60,589 bases of DNA from JADHMP01 sp964386915 (GTDB lineage Bacteria > Bacteroidota > Bacteroidia > Flavobacteriales > Flavobacteriaceae): contig CAYLUQ010000015.1 in the NCBI GenBank assembly GCA_964386915.1, positions 1-60,589 of the forward strand, in the 5' to 3' direction. Of this stretch, positions 8,345-17,854 are shown in pieces (position 1 is the first letter of the stretch; each line of letters opens with the position of its first letter). A program made the translations under genes and the position numbers. A model generated the notes under the pieces. The model did not search any database. It had not been told where the DNA came from and saw only the letters and a list, made by a program, of their open reading frames with translations.

Positions 8345-10435
8345 ATGGCCAAAACCCTCAATGTTGCCCTTTTAGGGAATCCTAATACCGGAAAAACATC
8401 GGTATTCAATCAACTCACAGGGCTCAACCAAAAAGTGGGTAACTATCCTGGCATTACAGTAGAAAAAAAAGAAGGAAATTGCCGACTGGATCGCTACACC
8501 AAGGCCCACATCATAGATTTGCCCGGCACCTACAGTCTCAATGCCTCCTCCATGGATGAGAGTGTGGTGATTGAATTGCTCCTAAATAAGAACGACAAAG
8601 ACTTTCCCGATGTGGCGGTGGTGATTACCGATGTAGAAAATCTAAAGCGCAATTTGTTGTTGTTTACCCAAATCAAAGACCTTGAAATTCCAACGCTTTT
8701 GGTCATCAATATGTCGGATCAAATGAAACGAAAAGGCATTGAAATTGACCTGCCCAAAATGGAAGCCCTGCTCGACACCAAAGTGGTGCTCACCAGCACG
8801 CGCCAAAGCAAAGGAATTGAACAGCTTAAAAAGGAGTTGTTGGACTATCGAAAACTTTCTGCTCGGCCTTGTTTGGAGGTGGCTCAAATTGACCCAGACT
8901 ATTTTGAAAGTTTGCAAAAAACCTTTCCCAATCAATCCCTTTATAAATTGTGGTTGGTCATCACTCAAGACGTTAACTTTTCTAAACTGGATCGGCAACG
9001 GGTTTCAGATGCCGCTGCATTTAAAACACAATCTGAAAATGTGCTTAAAAAAATGCAGCAAAAAGAAACCATTAAGCGCTATCAATTCATCAATGGAGTT
9101 TTAAAAGAAAGCTATAATGTTAATAGAGAAATTGCCACCGATTTTCGTAGTCGCTTAGACCGTATTTTGATTCATAAGGTATGGGGATATTTGATTTTCT
9201 TTTTGATTTTGCTCACCATTTTTCAAGCCATTTTTGATTGGAGCAGCATTCCCATGGACGCAATTGACTCCTTTTTTGTGGGGTTAAGTGAAAGTGTAAA
9301 AGACCAATTGCCTCCGGGGATTTTTACAGCCCTGCTTTCAGAAGGCATACTTCCAGGCTTAGGAGGTATTGTGATTTTTATTCCCCAAATTGCTTTTTTG
9401 TTCTTTTTTATTGCCCTGCTAGAAGAGTCAGGCTATATGAGTAGAGTGGTGTTTTTGATGGACCGAGGTTTGCGCCGATTTGGCCTAAGCGGCAAGAGTG
9501 TAATTCCACTCATTTCAGGAACAGCCTGTGCCATTCCAGCAGTGATGGCCACCCGCAATATTGAAAATTGGAAAGAACGACTCATCACCATATTAGTAAC
9601 CCCCTTCACCACCTGTTCGGCTCGGTTGCCGGTCTATTCCATTTTAATTGCCTTGGTGATTCCCCAAGGACGCTTTTTAGGAATGAACTACAAAGGGCTC
9701 ACCCTTATGGCACTCTATTTACTCGGATTTGGAATGGCCCTCTTGGCGGCCCTACTGTTAAGCAAAACACTACCTATTCGGTCTAAAAGTTATTTTGTGG
9801 TTGAAATGCCCAACTATAAATTGCCTTTGCTAAAAAACGTAGGCCTAACCGTTTGGGAAAAAACCCGCAGTTTTGTGACCGAAGCTGGAAAAATCATCAT
9901 GGCCATTTCTATCTTACTCTGGATTTTGGCCTCCTATGGCCCTGGAGAACCTTTCCAAAACGCAGAACAAATCATTGCCTCTCAGCATCCCGAATTAGAG
10001 GGGGAAGCCAAAACGCAAAAAATTAATGCCTTCAAACTGGAGCATTCCTATATTGGTCTATTAGGCAAATCCATAGAACCGGCCATTACTCCCTTAGGCT
10101 ATGATTGGAAAATTGGTATTGCCCTCATTGCCTCTTTTGCCGCACGTGAAGTTTTTGTGGGCACTTTGGCGACCATCTATAATGTAGAAAATGATGCCGA
10201 TCAAACCATCAAAAACAGGATGGCTTTGGAAACCAATGCCCAAGGCGCACCCCTATTTAATGTAGCTTCAGGTATTTCGCTCATGTTGTTTTATGCCTTT
10301 GCCATGCAGTGTATGAGCACCTTAGCCATTGTTAAAAAAGAAACCAACAGTTGGAAATGGCCCTTGCTTCAACTTTTTTTTATGACCATTTTGGCTTATC
10401 TTTCGGCTTTTGCTAGTTATCAAATTCTCAGCTAA
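8345..10435 (+). CDS. feoB: FeoB, ferrous iron transporter
   Basis: A 696-residue Fe2+ permease with a GTP-binding domain. G1 is GNPNTGKT (11-18), G3 is DLPG (58-61), and G4 is NMSD (122-125). A helical spacer follows, and then about eight to ten membrane helices with two Gate repeats, in which the second contains SGTACAIPAVMATR and TTCSARLPVYSIL. Length is usual for the family. It sits between feoA and a small FeoB-associated gene in one operon. Confidence 0.96.
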   Translation: MAKTLNVALLGNPNTGKTSVFNQLTGLNQKVGNYPGITVEKKEGNCRLDRYTKAHIIDLPGTYSLNASSMDESVVIELLLNKNDKDFPDVAVVITDVENLKRNLLLFTQIKDLEIPTLLVINMSDQMKRKGIEIDLPKMEALLDTKVVLTSTRQSKGIEQLKKELLDYRKLSARPCLEVAQIDPDYFESLQKTFPNQSLYKLWLVITQDVNFSKLDRQRVSDAAAFKTQSENVLKKMQQKETIKRYQFINGVLKESYNVNREIATDFRSRLDRILIHKVWGYLIFFLILLTIFQAIFDWSSIPMDAIDSFFVGLSESVKDQLPPGIFTALLSEGILPGLGGIVIFIPQIAFLFFFIALLEESGYMSRVVFLMDRGLRRFGLSGKSVIPLISGTACAIPAVMATRNIENWKERLITILVTPFTTCSARLPVYSILIALVIPQGRFLGMNYKGLTLMALYLLGFGMALLAALLLSKTLPIRSKSYFVVEMPNYKLPLLKNVGLTVWEKTRSFVTEAGKIIMAISILLWILASYGPGEPFQNAEQIIASQHPELEGEAKTQKINAFKLEHSYIGLLGKSIEPAITPLGYDWKIGIALIASFAAREVFVGTLATIYNVENDADQTIKNRMALETNAQGAPLFNVASGISLMLFYAFAMQCMSTLAIVKKETNSWKWPLLQLFFMTILAYLSAFASYQILS

Positions 10436-10566
10436 TGAACGCGCCACTCCAAACCGTTTTAGTTGTATTAGCCGCCCTCGGAGCTGTGGCCTATTTACTT
10501 AGAAAATTTGTTTTAAAATCTCCTGCCAAAAAAGGCAATTGCGCTTCCGATTGCAACTGCCACTAA
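10435..10566 (+). CDS. FeoB-associated Cys-rich membrane protein
   Basis: A 43-residue protein whose ATG overlaps the feoB stop by one base (TAATG). It has one N-terminal membrane helix (about residues 6-22), a basic stretch, and a C-terminal cysteine cluster, NCASDCNCH. This architecture matches the small FeoB-associated proteins often placed third in feo operons. Their role is unclear; the cysteines could sense or bind iron. It is short enough to be missed by gene callers with a length cutoff. Confidence 0.85.
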   Translation: MNAPLQTVLVVLAALGAVAYLLRKFVLKSPAKKGNCASDCNCH

Positions 10567-10650
10567 ACATTTTTTAATTCTTTATCCCTTCCTCTCTCCA
10601 ATTTTAAAAAAAAGGCTATCTTTCTGTCACTAAACAAAACGAATTTAAAC

Positions 10651-11859
10651 ATGACAAACAGTAAAAGACTTTTTTACGGTAGTTGTTTTGCACTCATCAC
10701 AACGGCCTTTTCTTTTAGCATTCGTGCCGGAATTTTACCCCAGTTAGGAGAAGAATTTCAGCTCAATGCACAACAACTAGGGTTCATTAACTCCATGTGG
10801 TTTTTAGGATTTCCCATCTCCATGATCTTGGGAGGGCTTTTCTATCACACCATTGGACCCAAACGCATCATGCAGTTTGCTTTCTTTACACACACCTTAG
10901 GGATCATCCTCACTATCTATTCTGGGGGTTATGTAGGCCTACTCCTGTCCACCCTATTAATTGGAATTGGAAACGGCTGCACCGAAGCTGCTTGTAATCC
11001 AATGATAGCCGACGCCTATGAAGGCAAGCAAATGAATACCTTGCTCAATCGTTTTCATATGTGGTTTCCAGGCGGAATTGTGATTGGAAGTTTGGTGTCT
11101 AAATTTATGACCGATGCCGCACTTGGCTGGCAAACACAAATTTGGATCATCATGATTCCAACACTCATTTATGCCTATTTGTTTATGGGGCAAGAATTTC
11201 CAAAACCAAAAGTACAAGCAGCTACTTCTGTAGCAGAGAACTTCAAGGCCATGGCCTCGCCCATCTATATTTTTATTTTGGCCTGTATGGCACTCACAGC
11301 CATTTCAGAATTTGGCCCTCAACAATGGACTAGTTTGATTATGGCCAACAGTGGTGCGCAACCCATGGTAATTCTCGCTTTAGTCACCGGATTGATGGCC
11401 GTAGGACGCTATTTTGGAGGTGATATGGTGCACCGTTTAGACCAAACAGGGGTGCTTTTAGGCTCTGCTGTTTTAGCCGCCATTGGCATCTTTTTATTTA
11501 GCACCCAAACAGGTTCTATGATTTATGTGGCTGCCATTTTCTTTGCTTTGGGCATTTGCTACTTCTGGCCCAATATGATTGGTTTTGTAGCCGAAAAAAT
11601 TCCTGCCAGTGGTGCTTTAGGAATGTCTATTGTAGGAGGTATGGGCATGTTTTCAACCTCTATATTCCAACCCATTATTGGCGGTTGGATTGATGCTTCA
11701 AGAGAAACCCAAAGTGCTATGGGACTCACCGGTGAAGCCCTCGAATTGGCTGCAGGGCAGCAAACCCTTACCTATATGATTAGCTTTCCGGGCATTTTAA
11801 TTGTGCTCTTCACCATTTTATATTTTTGGCAGAAGAAAGCACAACCAGCTGTTGCTTAA
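10651..11859 (+). CDS. MFS transporter, FucP-like
   Basis: A 402-residue inner-membrane protein with about twelve hydrophobic helices in two halves joined by a central loop (about residues 187-205). N-terminal features, including GILPQLGEEFQL and IGNGCTEAACNP, resemble the FucP-type sugar:proton symporters of the major facilitator superfamily. The substrate is not predictable and no sugar enzymes flank it. It is monocistronic, with a possible TATCTTTC -7 element near 10613-10620 and a strong terminator directly after it. Confidence 0.75.
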   Translation: MTNSKRLFYGSCFALITTAFSFSIRAGILPQLGEEFQLNAQQLGFINSMWFLGFPISMILGGLFYHTIGPKRIMQFAFFTHTLGIILTIYSGGYVGLLLSTLLIGIGNGCTEAACNPMIADAYEGKQMNTLLNRFHMWFPGGIVIGSLVSKFMTDAALGWQTQIWIIMIPTLIYAYLFMGQEFPKPKVQAATSVAENFKAMASPIYIFILACMALTAISEFGPQQWTSLIMANSGAQPMVILALVTGLMAVGRYFGGDMVHRLDQTGVLLGSAVLAAIGIFLFSTQTGSMIYVAAIFFALGICYFWPNMIGFVAEKIPASGALGMSIVGGMGMFSTSIFQPIIGGWIDASRETQSAMGLTGEALELAAGQQTLTYMISFPGILIVLFTILYFWQKKAQPAVA

Positions 11860-11880
11860 ATCGAATATAGGATTTAGTAA

Positions 11881-11909
11881 AAAAGCCACCGGAAAGGTGG
11901 CTTTTTTTT
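11881..11909. terminator. Bidirectional terminator (MFS / pepP)
   Basis: A perfect 10-bp stem AAAAGCCACC/GGTGGCTTTT around loop GGAAA, with A and T runs on the two sides. It therefore works in both directions and serves the convergent MFS and aminopeptidase genes. It overlaps the last bases of the aminopeptidase gene. Confidence 0.9.
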
Positions 11910-13200
11910 AGGCGTTCATCAAGCTTTCAATTTCCGCAACTTCAATAGGAATATGGGCCATTAAATTGAGAGGTTCTCCCGTGGGCTGAATCACTACATC
12001 GTCTTCTAGGCGCACCCCAAAGCCTTCTTCGGGGATATAAATGCCGGGCTCTACCGTAAACACCATATAGGCTTGCATAGGCAAGTGTAGCAATCCATAA
12101 TCGTGGGTGTCGAGGCCCATGTGGTGGGAGGTGCCGTGCATAAAATATTTTTTGTAGGCAGGTTGGGCTGCACTTTCGTTTTGCACATCGGCTTTGTCTA
12201 AAAGTCCTAGGCCTATCAATTCAGCGGTCATAATTTTGCCTACTTCTTTGTGATATTCTTTCCAAATTGTGCCGGGAACCAAAAGTTTAGTGGCTTCATT
12301 TTTCACTCTTAAAACAGCCTCATAAACCGCTTTTTGCCGAGCTGAAAACACCCCAGAAACAGGAATGGTTCGGGTCATGTCACTCGCATAATTGCCATAT
12401 TCGGCCGCCACATCGAGCAACACCAAATCGCCAGCGGCACAGGCTTGATTGTTTTGGGTGTAGTGCAAAACATTGTTGTTTTTGCCCGAGGCAATAATGG
12501 GTTCATAGGCAAATCCTTTAGACCGGTTCTTAATAAATTCATGCACCAAGGCTGCCTCAATTTCATATTCCCACACACCGGGTTTAACAAGGTTCAACAC
12601 CCGCTCAAATCCCTTGGCAGTAATGTTGCAGGCCCGTTGAATTTGATCAATTTCTTCGGGTGCTTTTACCGCTCTTAGCTGCTGCAAAATAGGATTGCTC
12701 TTGGCCACTCCGTGTGCCGGATATTTTTGTTGACACCAAGCAATAAAACGATCCTCTCGGGTTTGGGTTTCAACATTTTGGCGGTAGTGTTCATTGGTGT
12801 TAAAATAAAACCGATCACAATGGGAGCTCAATTCTTGAAACACTTGTTCAAAAGCAGAAAGCCAATAAACAGTTTGAATTCCACTGCGTTCTGTGGCCTC
12901 TTGTTTGGTGAGTTTTGCTCCTTCCCAAACAGCAATATGAGCGTTGGTTTCTTTCACAAATAAAATTTCACGCTGCTGTTCATCCACAGCGTCTGGAAAA
13001 AGCAGCAAAATGGTTTCTTCTTGGTCAATGCCCGACAAATAGAACAAATCGCGGTGTTGGGCAAAGGGCAAGGTGCTGTCTGCACTCACCGGATAGATAT
13101 CGTTGGAGTTAAAAACCGCCAAGCTATTGGGTTGCATCGCTTTGGCAAAGGCCTTTCTGTTGTTTTGATAAAAGGAGGCGGGTAGGGGGTCGTATCGCAT
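11908..13200 (-). CDS. pepP: Xaa-Pro aminopeptidase (M24B, PepP type)
   Basis: A 430-residue cytosolic metallopeptidase that removes an N-terminal residue preceding proline. An AMP_N domain (about 1-145) precedes the pita-bread catalytic domain. Dinuclear metal ligands are visible in order: LLDVAAEYGNYASDMTR (two Asp), HGTSHHMG (His), FTVEPGIYIPEEG (Glu) and VRLEDD (Glu). Its end abuts a bidirectional terminator, and it is transcribed alone. Such an enzyme would help use proline- and hydroxyproline-rich peptides, a link to the operon at 31566-36296 that is only inference. Confidence 0.93.
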   Translation of the reverse strand: MRYDPLPASFYQNNRKAFAKAMQPNSLAVFNSNDIYPVSADSTLPFAQHRDLFYLSGIDQEETILLLFPDAVDEQQREILFVKETNAHIAVWEGAKLTKQEATERSGIQTVYWLSAFEQVFQELSSHCDRFYFNTNEHYRQNVETQTREDRFIAWCQQKYPAHGVAKSNPILQQLRAVKAPEEIDQIQRACNITAKGFERVLNLVKPGVWEYEIEAALVHEFIKNRSKGFAYEPIIASGKNNNVLHYTQNNQACAAGDLVLLDVAAEYGNYASDMTRTIPVSGVFSARQKAVYEAVLRVKNEATKLLVPGTIWKEYHKEVGKIMTAELIGLGLLDKADVQNESAAQPAYKKYFMHGTSHHMGLDTHDYGLLHLPMQAYMVFTVEPGIYIPEEGFGVRLEDDVVIQPTGEPLNLMAHIPIEVAEIESLMNA

Positions 13201-13345
13201 GATTTTTTATATATTTTAAGCTTCTTGTTTTTTATTTATAAGCAGCTTTTTTTGTTTGAAGATTATGGTAAAGATATTTAAAAAACAAGCAAAACGTAAA
13301 ACCGTTTAATTCTTCCTCAATTCTCCCATAAAATTTGGTTTGCAG

Positions 13346-13376
13346 TTTGCTAAAAGGCCTTTATAGCTTAACTTTG
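13346..13376 (+). promoter_or_regulatory. Promoter of sdhCAB
   Basis: TTTG at 13346-13349, 19 nt, then TAACTTTG at 13369-13376, an exact Bacteroidota promoter. It stands 23 nt ahead of the sdhC ATG. Confidence 0.8.
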
Positions 13377-13399
13377 CCAGAACAATTGAATTTGACTTT

Positions 13400-14059
13400 A
13401 TGAGTACAACCTCCAGCTCCATTGGACGAAAAGTGGCCATGGCCCTTTCAGGATTGTTTTTGATTCTCTTTTTGACACAACATTTTGTGATTAACATCAC
13501 CTCTGTTTTCAGTGCTACAACATTCAATGCTTTATCGCATTTTATGGGGAACAATGCCCTAGTGCAATTTGTTTTGCAACCCCTTCTAATTGCAGGTGTT
13601 TTATTTCATTTTGTTATGGGCTTTGTGTTGGAAACCCAAAACCGAAAGGCTCGAAGTTTAGGCTATGGTGCCTATAAAGGTGCTGCCAATGCCAGTTGGG
13701 TGTCGCGCAATATGTTGCTTTCTGGAGCGGTTATATTGTCTTTTTTAAGCCTTCATTTTTATGATTTTTGGATTCCAGAAATGGACTATAAATACATTGA
13801 AGTTCTTCCGCTAGATCCCGATCGCTATCATGGTGAAACCGTGCATAAATTTGAAAGCCCGGTGCGCGTTGCACTCTATGTGCTTTCATTTGTTTTTCTA
13901 GCATTACACCTTTCGCACGGATTCAATTCTTCCTTTCAATCGATGGGATTAAACAATAAATATACGAAGGCTCTTAAGGGGTTTACTAAAGTTTTTGCTT
14001 TTGGTATTCCGTTAGGATTTGTCTTCATTGCATTATATCATCATTTAACCGCATTTTAA
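13400..14059 (+). CDS. sdhC: Succinate dehydrogenase cytochrome b subunit
   Basis: A 219-residue membrane anchor of the B-type (two-heme, single-subunit) succinate:quinone oxidoreductases. About five membrane helices are visible, with histidines in helices (LTQHFVINI, LLSLHFYDFW, ALHLSHGF, ALYHHL) suitable as heme b ligands. It passes electrons from the FAD and iron-sulfur subunits to the quinone pool. It is first in sdhCAB; the next start follows after one base. Confidence 0.92.
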   Translation: MSTTSSSIGRKVAMALSGLFLILFLTQHFVINITSVFSATTFNALSHFMGNNALVQFVLQPLLIAGVLFHFVMGFVLETQNRKARSLGYGAYKGAANASWVSRNMLLSGAVILSFLSLHFYDFWIPEMDYKYIEVLPLDPDRYHGETVHKFESPVRVALYVLSFVFLALHLSHGFNSSFQSMGLNNKYTKALKGFTKVFAFGIPLGFVFIALYHHLTAF

Positions 14060-14060
14060 T

Positions 14061-16061
14061 ATGGCGCTAGATTCTAAAATACCTTCCGGTTCGTTAGCCG
14101 AAAAGTGGACCAAACACAAAAGCAACATCAATTTGGTGAGTCCGGCCAACAAACGGCTCATTGATGTCATTGTGGTGGGCACCGGTTTGGCTGGAGCCTC
14201 TGCTTCTGCTACCCTGGCTGAATTGGGCTACAATGTTAAAACATTTTGCTTTCAAGATTCACCTCGCAGAGCCCACTCCATTGCAGCTCAAGGGGGCATT
14301 AATGCGGCTAAAAATTATCAAGGAGATGGCGACTCTACCTATCGCCTTTTTTATGACACCATTAAGGGAGGAGACTACCGCTCAAGAGAAGCCAATGTAT
14401 ATCGATTGGCGGAAGTGTCGGCCAATATCATTGACCAATGTGTGGCGCAAGGAGTGCCTTTTGCCCGTGATTATGGAGGCCTTTTAGACAATCGCTCTTT
14501 TGGAGGGGTGTTGGTTTCCCGAACCTTTTATGCCAAAGGGCAAACCGGCCAGCAATTGCTTCTGGGGGCCTATTCGGCCATGAACCGCCAAATTGGAAGA
14601 GGTAAAATTAAAATGTACAACCGCCATGAAATGATGGATATAGTGGTAGTGGACGGTAAAGCTCGAGGCATCATTGCTCGAAATTTAGTGAACGGAAAAC
14701 TAGAACGCCACAGCGCCCATGCCGTGGTGATCGCCTCCGGGGGCTACGGTAATGTGTTTTTTCTTTCTACCAATGCCATGGGAAGCAATGTATCGGCAGC
14801 TTGGAAAATTCACAAAAAGGGAGCCTATTTTGCCAACCCTTGTTTTACACAAATTCATCCCACTTGCATTCCCGTTTCTGGTGATCATCAATCTAAACTG
14901 ACTTTGATGTCAGAATCGCTTCGCAATGACGGACGTATTTGGGTGCCTAAAAAATTAGAAGACGTAAAAGCTATTCGAGAAGGGCAATTAAAACCTACCC
15001 AAATAGCCGAAGAAGATCGTGATTATTATTTAGAGAGACGCTATCCTGCCTTTGGAAACTTGGTGCCTCGAGACGTGGCCTCCAGAGCGGCCAAAGAGCG
15101 TTGCGATGCCGGGTTTGGAGTCAATAAAACAGGAGAGGCTGTTTATCTTGATTTTGCTGCGGCCATTGTGCGCTATGGCAAAGAGCAAGCGCACGTTAAA
15201 GGGCTAGACGAAAACAACGAAGCCTTAGTTAAAAAGCTAGGTCAAGAGGTTATTCGAGCCAAATATGGAAACCTGTTCCAGATGTACGAAAAAATTGTGG
15301 ATCAAAATCCGTATGAAACACCCATGATGATTTATCCCGCCGTGCATTATACTATGGGTGGCGTTTGGGTGGACTACAATTTGATGACAACCATTCCGGG
15401 TTGCTATGCCATTGGAGAAGCTAATTTTTCTGATCATGGGGCCAACCGTTTGGGCGCTTCTGCGCTCATGCAAGGTTTAGCCGATGGCTATTTTGTGTTG
15501 CCCTACACCATTGGCGACTATTTGTCAAACGACATCCGCACCGGAGCCATAGACACCAACCTGCCCGAATTTGTAGAAGCCGAAAAAGCAGTTAAAGACC
15601 AGTTAGAGGCTTTCATCAATAACAAGGGTACGAATTCGGTGGACTACTACCACAAGAAGTTAGGTAAAATTATGTGGAACAAATGTGGCATGTCTCGCAA
15701 TGAAAAAGGACTTAAAGAAGCCATTAAAGAAATTAAGGCCTTACGGGAAGATTTTTATAAAAACGTAAACGTGCCTGGCACCACAAATGAGTTTAACGAA
15801 CAATTGGCCAAAGCAACACGGGTAGCCGACTTTTTAGAATTAGGGGAGCTTTTTGCTAAAGATGCCCTAGAGCGAACCGAATCTTGCGGAGGGCATTTTA
15901 GAGAAGAATCACAAACTCCAGAAGGAGAAGCCCTGCGAGATGATGCCGGATTTACATTTGTCTCGGCTTGGGAATATCAAGGAGAACCAGCTAAAGCCAA
16001 ACTCCATAAGGAGGCATTAAACTATGAAGAAATTGAGGTTAAAACCCGATCGTATAAATAA
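14061..16061 (+). CDS. sdhA: Succinate dehydrogenase flavoprotein subunit
   Basis: A 666-residue FAD subunit that oxidises succinate to fumarate in the TCA cycle. The FAD-binding Rossmann motif VVGTGLAGASASA is near residue 37. The region HSIAAQGGINAAKNY carries the histidine that binds FAD covalently, and the HPT and R-rich substrate site follow. Bacteroidota B-type enzymes can also run as fumarate reductase, so direction is not fixed by sequence. It is the middle gene of the sdh operon, 51 bp before sdhB. Confidence 0.96.
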   Translation: MALDSKIPSGSLAEKWTKHKSNINLVSPANKRLIDVIVVGTGLAGASASATLAELGYNVKTFCFQDSPRRAHSIAAQGGINAAKNYQGDGDSTYRLFYDTIKGGDYRSREANVYRLAEVSANIIDQCVAQGVPFARDYGGLLDNRSFGGVLVSRTFYAKGQTGQQLLLGAYSAMNRQIGRGKIKMYNRHEMMDIVVVDGKARGIIARNLVNGKLERHSAHAVVIASGGYGNVFFLSTNAMGSNVSAAWKIHKKGAYFANPCFTQIHPTCIPVSGDHQSKLTLMSESLRNDGRIWVPKKLEDVKAIREGQLKPTQIAEEDRDYYLERRYPAFGNLVPRDVASRAAKERCDAGFGVNKTGEAVYLDFAAAIVRYGKEQAHVKGLDENNEALVKKLGQEVIRAKYGNLFQMYEKIVDQNPYETPMMIYPAVHYTMGGVWVDYNLMTTIPGCYAIGEANFSDHGANRLGASALMQGLADGYFVLPYTIGDYLSNDIRTGAIDTNLPEFVEAEKAVKDQLEAFINNKGTNSVDYYHKKLGKIMWNKCGMSRNEKGLKEAIKEIKALREDFYKNVNVPGTTNEFNEQLAKATRVADFLELGELFAKDALERTESCGGHFREESQTPEGEALRDDAGFTFVSAWEYQGEPAKAKLHKEALNYEEIEVKTRSYK

Positions 16062-16112
16062 GTCAAACAAAAGGCAAAGCACGATCTTTTTTAACAGCTA
16101 ACAAACTAGAGT

Positions 16113-16859
16113 ATGAAGTTGACATTAAAAATTTGGCGACAAGCCAACACAAACGCAAAAGGAACCTTTGAAACTTATCCCCTTGAAAATGTTTCTCCCG
16201 ACATGTCTTTTTTAGAAATGATGGACGTGCTCAACGAACAATTGATGGCGCAAGGCATAGACCCCGTGGCATTTGATCACGATTGCCGAGAAGGCATTTG
16301 CGGGATGTGTTCTATGTTTATCAACGGAGAAGCCCATGGTCCAGACCGTTTAGTGACCACTTGTCAATTGCATATGCGTAAGTTTAAAGACGGTGAAACG
16401 ATTACCATAGAACCTTTTAGAGCCAATGCCTTTCCGGTGATTAAAGACTTGGCTGTTGACCGTTCCGCCTTTGACCGCATTCAACAAGCAGGAGGATTTG
16501 TGAGTGTGAATACATCTGGAAATACACAAGATGCCAATGCCCTTCCCATAGACAAACACGATGCCGATAAGGCCTTTGATGCCGCCACTTGTATTGGATG
16601 TGGGGCCTGTGTGGCCACTTGTAAAAACGCTTCGGCCATGTTGTTTGTTTCCGCTAAAGTGTCTCAATATGCGCTCTTGCCGCAAGGCAAAGTAGAAGCC
16701 ACAGACCGGGTTCTCAATATGGTTAAACAAATGGATGAGGAAGGTTTTGGCAATTGTACCAATACTGGCGCTTGCGAAGTGGAATGCCCTAAAGGTATTT
16801 CCTTAGAGAATATCGCCCGAATGAACAGAGAATATCTTTCGGCAAGTTTAAAGGGATAA
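16113..16859 (+). CDS. sdhB: Succinate dehydrogenase iron-sulfur subunit
   Basis: A 248-residue subunit carrying three iron-sulfur clusters that link FAD to heme. The [2Fe-2S] site is CREGICGMC with a later Cys; the [4Fe-4S] site is CIGCGACVATC; the third cluster uses CTNTGACEVECPKG with an upstream partner. It is the last gene of sdhCAB. A folded region follows (about 16903-16962), in which TTTCTAAA and TTTTAGAA could pair around an ACCTC/GAGGT stem, but no clean T run marks it as a terminator. Confidence 0.95.
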   Translation: MKLTLKIWRQANTNAKGTFETYPLENVSPDMSFLEMMDVLNEQLMAQGIDPVAFDHDCREGICGMCSMFINGEAHGPDRLVTTCQLHMRKFKDGETITIEPFRANAFPVIKDLAVDRSAFDRIQQAGGFVSVNTSGNTQDANALPIDKHDADKAFDAATCIGCGACVATCKNASAMLFVSAKVSQYALLPQGKVEATDRVLNMVKQMDEEGFGNCTNTGACEVECPKGISLENIARMNREYLSASLKG

Positions 16860-17053
16860 GAGCCTTATATTTCGACACCTATTCTCTTACCACTAACTCA
16901 AGTTTCTAAATTCACCTCCTTTATTGAGGTTGAAAACTGAAAAGTTTTAGAAGGTATCTCTTCTCAACTGTAGGTTGTTTGGTGCTCTACCCTAGAAAAA
17001 GCCACCCCTTTTTTATTAATCCCCAAGAGAAAGGCTTAATTTTAAGACGCCAT

Positions 17054-17854
17054 ATGGAAGCAACTGCAACAAATCAATTAGAAGCCCTTCGGGTAGTATT
17101 ATGTCAAACCGATCCGTTTTGGCAGCAAGCCGAAAAAAATAGAGTTGCCCTCACCAGTCAAATAGAAGCGGTTGGTCCCACAGCCGATGTGGTGGTGCTA
17201 CCGGAAATGTTTACCACCGGATTTTCTATGGCTCCCAGTAAATTGGCCGAGCCCATGACCGGCCCCACCATGCAGTGGATGCAAGCGTTGGCCAATCAAT
17301 ACAACACCGTATTGGCGGGTAGCCTAATCATTGTAGAAGAAGGATTTTTTTACAACCGTTTTGTATGGGTAGCACCGCATGCTTCCCCTGCCTATTATGA
17401 CAAACGACACGGATTTACGCTAGCAGGCGAACATCTGAAATACAAGGCAGGAGAAAACGATGGCTTGGTGACCTATCGGGGATGGAAAATCTGCCTACGG
17501 ATTTGCTATGATTTGCGTTTTCCGGTGTGGTGTCGCAACACCCAAGACTATGATCTCTTGTTGTTTGTTGGCAACTGGCCGCTCCCACGCATGCAAGCTT
17601 GGGATGCCCTGCTCAAGGCGCGTGCCATAGAAAACATGAGCTATTGTTGTGGGGTAAACATAGTGGGCCAAGACCCAAAAGGAAATCAATATAGAGGTCA
17701 TTCTGCGGCCTATGATGCCTTGGGCAATTGCCTCACCGAACCTTTGGTAGAAACCGCCACCGCTCTAGAAGTTACTCTAGATTTTCAGGCACAGCAAGCA
17801 CTTCGGAAACAGTTCCGATTTTTAGCAGATCGCGATAGTTTTGAGCTACATTAA
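17054..17854 (+). CDS. Nitrilase-family omega-amidase (YafV-like)
   Basis: A 266-residue carbon-nitrogen hydrolase. The catalytic triad is seen as Glu51 (LPEMFTTGF), Lys117 (YDKRHGF) and Cys151 (RICYDLRF). The pattern best fits the omega-amidases that hydrolyse 2-oxoglutaramate or 2-oxosuccinamate, including the C-terminal DRDSFEL end. The ATG at 17054 is preferred over an in-frame TTG at 16979, because the extra 25 residues are not family-like. Its last 83 bp overlap the end of the convergent Ig-like lipoprotein gene. Confidence 0.85.
   Translation: MEATATNQLEALRVVLCQTDPFWQQAEKNRVALTSQIEAVGPTADVVVLPEMFTTGFSMAPSKLAEPMTGPTMQWMQALANQYNTVLAGSLIIVEEGFFYNRFVWVAPHASPAYYDKRHGFTLAGEHLKYKAGENDGLVTYRGWKICLRICYDLRFPVWCRNTQDYDLLLFVGNWPLPRMQAWDALLKARAIENMSYCCGVNIVGQDPKGNQYRGHSAAYDALGNCLTEPLVETATALEVTLDFQAQQALRKQFRFLADRDSFELH

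Noticed and set aside
12375..12963. Several opposite-strand open frames inside pepP, and like ones inside most long genes
   Set aside because: They are shadows of real genes with strong family matches; none has its own promoter or domain.
16903..16962. Nested inverted repeats after sdhB as a terminator
   Set aside because: TTTCTAAA/TTTTAGAA and ACCTC/GAGGT could pair, but the loops are long and no T run follows. It also resembles the iron-type site arms, yet at the wrong spacing.
16979..17053. 25-residue N-terminal extension of the nitrilase
   Set aside because: It begins at TTG and its sequence is basic and unlike the family; the ATG at 17054 gives a typical length.
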